Origin: Polynucleobacter meluiroseus
Lineage (GTDB): Bacteria > Pseudomonadota > Gammaproteobacteria > Burkholderiales > Burkholderiaceae
Direction of reading: 5' to 3'
DNA length: 34,817 nucleotides
NCBI GenBank assembly: GCA_945947155.1
Contig: CAMEXM010000015.1
Span: 1-34,817 of the forward strand
Part shown: piece after piece, positions 33,772 to 34,817 of the stretch
Layout of the letters: the number at the start of each line of letters is the position of its first letter
Numbering within the stretch: position 1 is the first letter of the stretch
Position numbers and translations under genes: made by a program
The notes under the pieces: generated by a model
Told to the model about the DNA's origin: nothing
Seen by the model: the letters and a program-made list of their open reading frames with translations, nothing else
The model's database searches: none

Positions 33772-34817
33772 CTACCCCTTCACTCGGCTGGCAGCTTGCT
33801 CTTCCAGGCGATGTTCGAGGTAATGAATGCTGGTACCACCTTCTTCAAAGTTGAGGTCAAGCATGAGTTCACGGTGCAGCGGAATATTGGTCGTGATGCC
33901 ATCGATGACGATTTCCGAGAGGGCAATGCGCATGCGACGGATTGCCTGTTCGCGGGTCTTGCCATAGGAAATCAATTTACCAATCATGGAATCGTAGTTT
34001 GGAGGCACCATGTAGCCACCATAGGCATGGGAATCCACTCGAATACCAGGGCCGCCTGGCATATGCCATGACAGAATACGGCCTGGACTGGGCGTAAATT
34101 TGAAGGGATCTTCGGCATTGATGCGGCATTCGATGGCATGCCCTTGGAATACGATGTCTTTTTGGCGAAATCCCAGCTTGAGTCCAGCCGCAATTCGAAT
34201 TTGCTCTTGCACAATATCGACGCCGGTAATCATTTCAGTGACCGGGTGCTCGACTTGAACTCGGGTATTCATCTCAATGAAGAAAAACTCACCATCTTCG
34301 AAGAGAAATTCAAAGGTGCCGGCGCCGCGATAGCCCATTTTGCAGCAGGCTTCTGCGCAGCGCTCACCAATTTTGGCAATCGCACGACGATCGATGCCCG
34401 GTGCTGGCGCTTCTTCGATGATCTTTTGGTGGCGGCGCTGCATTGAGCAGTCGCGTTCACCCAGCCAGACGGCATTGCCATGGGTATCGGCTAGAACCTG
34501 GATTTCCACATGGCGGGGTTTTTCTAAAAACTTCTCCATGTAGACCTCGGGGTTACCGAAAGCACGGCCTGCCTCTTCTCGTGTCATATTGACTGCGTTG
34601 ACTAAAGCCGCTTCGGTATGAACGACGCGCATGCCGCGACCTCCACCACCACCAGTTGCCTTGATGATGACCGGGTAACCTACTTTTTTGGCTATCGCAA
34701 TAATTTCTTTGGGGTTTTCTGGCAGTGCACCGTCGGATCCGGGAACACAAGGTACGCCCGCTTTAATCATGGCACGCTTGGCAGATACTTTGTCACCCAT
34801 CAGGCGAATAGTTTCTG
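33772..34817 (-). CDS. accC: Biotin carboxylase subunit of acetyl-CoA carboxylase, 5' end beyond the window
   Basis: AccC carboxylates the biotin of AccB with ATP and bicarbonate, starting fatty-acid synthesis. The visible part covers about 348 codons, roughly the last three quarters of the usual 450 residues. It begins inside [16 protein letters not shown] and has the ATP-grasp glycine loop [12 protein letters not shown], the metal and catalytic block [20 protein letters not shown], and the C-terminal lid ending [12 protein letters not shown]. The frame continues off the right edge, so the internal ATG at 34800 is not the start. It precedes prmA by 22 bases on the same strand, the usual accB-accC-prmA order. 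Confidence 0.98.
   Translation of the reverse strand, partial: ETIRLMGDKVSAKRAMIKAGVPCVPGSDGALPENPKEIIAIAKKVGYPVIIKATGGGGGRGMRVVHTEAALVNAVNMTREEAGRAFGNPEVYMEKFLEKPRHVEIQVLADTHGNAVWLGERDCSMQRRHQKIIEEAPAPGIDRRAIAKIGERCAEACCKMGYRGAGTFEFLFEDGEFFFIEMNTRVQVEHPVTEMITGVDIVQEQIRIAAGLKLGFRQKDIVFQGHAIECRINAEDPFKFTPSPGRILSWHMPGGPGIRVDSHAYGGYMVPPNYDSMIGKLISYGKTREQAIRRMRIALSEIVIDGITTNIPLHRELMLDLNFEEGGTSIHYLEHRLEEQAASRVKG

Overview
The window looks like a chromosomal segment from a Burkholderiaceae betaproteobacterium, most likely Polynucleobacter or a close relative. This rests on recalled gene order and protein character: dciA/secA-argJ-mutT-zapD-coaE-pil, ispB/rplU-rpmA-obgE-proB, ffh/ccsA-like/ampD, nrdA-nrdB and accC-prmA-DUF3426-pfkB. 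The lysine/alanine-rich H1-like protein with a short hydrophobic tail also fits. No database search was possible. Base composition is moderate and even, and I see no insertion sequence, prophage, integrase or CRISPR array.

Layout. (1) 1-5782: dciA (partial, minus) diverges from a tight plus-strand run secA-argJ-DUF815 ATPase-mutT. (2) 5757-9861, minus: pilB-pilC-pilD-coaE-zapD, genes overlapping or nearly touching. PilB and PilD are both short versions of their families. (3) 9957-15967, more accessory: ogt, a squalene/phytoene-synthase-like gene, a sodium:solute symporter, a ketopantoate-reductase-like dehydrogenase, a fumarylacetoacetase-family hydrolase and a cysteine-containing GrdB-like protein. 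(4) 15985-19851: tRNA-Pro(CGG) and ispB on minus, then rplU-rpmA-obgE-proB on plus, served by a fully consensus sigma-70 promoter whose -35 box lies inside ispB. (5) 19870-25924: a CNP1-like lipoprotein and rppH (minus), proS (plus), ffh (minus), a CcsA/YpjD-like protein and a membrane-anchored AmpD fusion (plus). (6) 26090-30594: NrdR boxes, nrdA, nrdB and terminators. (7) 30737-34817: a histone H1-like gene interrupted at an A10 run, a shared terminator, then accC (partial), a PrmA-DUF3426 fusion and a PfkB kinase on minus.

Most genes are core: protein export, DNA replication and division, arginine and proline synthesis, tRNA charging, SRP targeting, deoxyribonucleotide supply, fatty-acid synthesis and ribosome modification.

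The best leads are these. The H1-like gene carries an in-register A_AAA_AAG heptamer, an immediate stop codon and a possible stem 6 nt downstream, with a plausible H1 tail waiting in the -1 frame (programmed frameshift, transcriptional slippage, or an indel). Two domain fusions appear, PP0621-AmpD and PrmA-DUF3426. NrdB resembles the chlamydial R2 clade but keeps the radical tyrosine. A terminator-like hairpin covers the likely ribosome binding site of obgE. ProB lacks its PUA domain.
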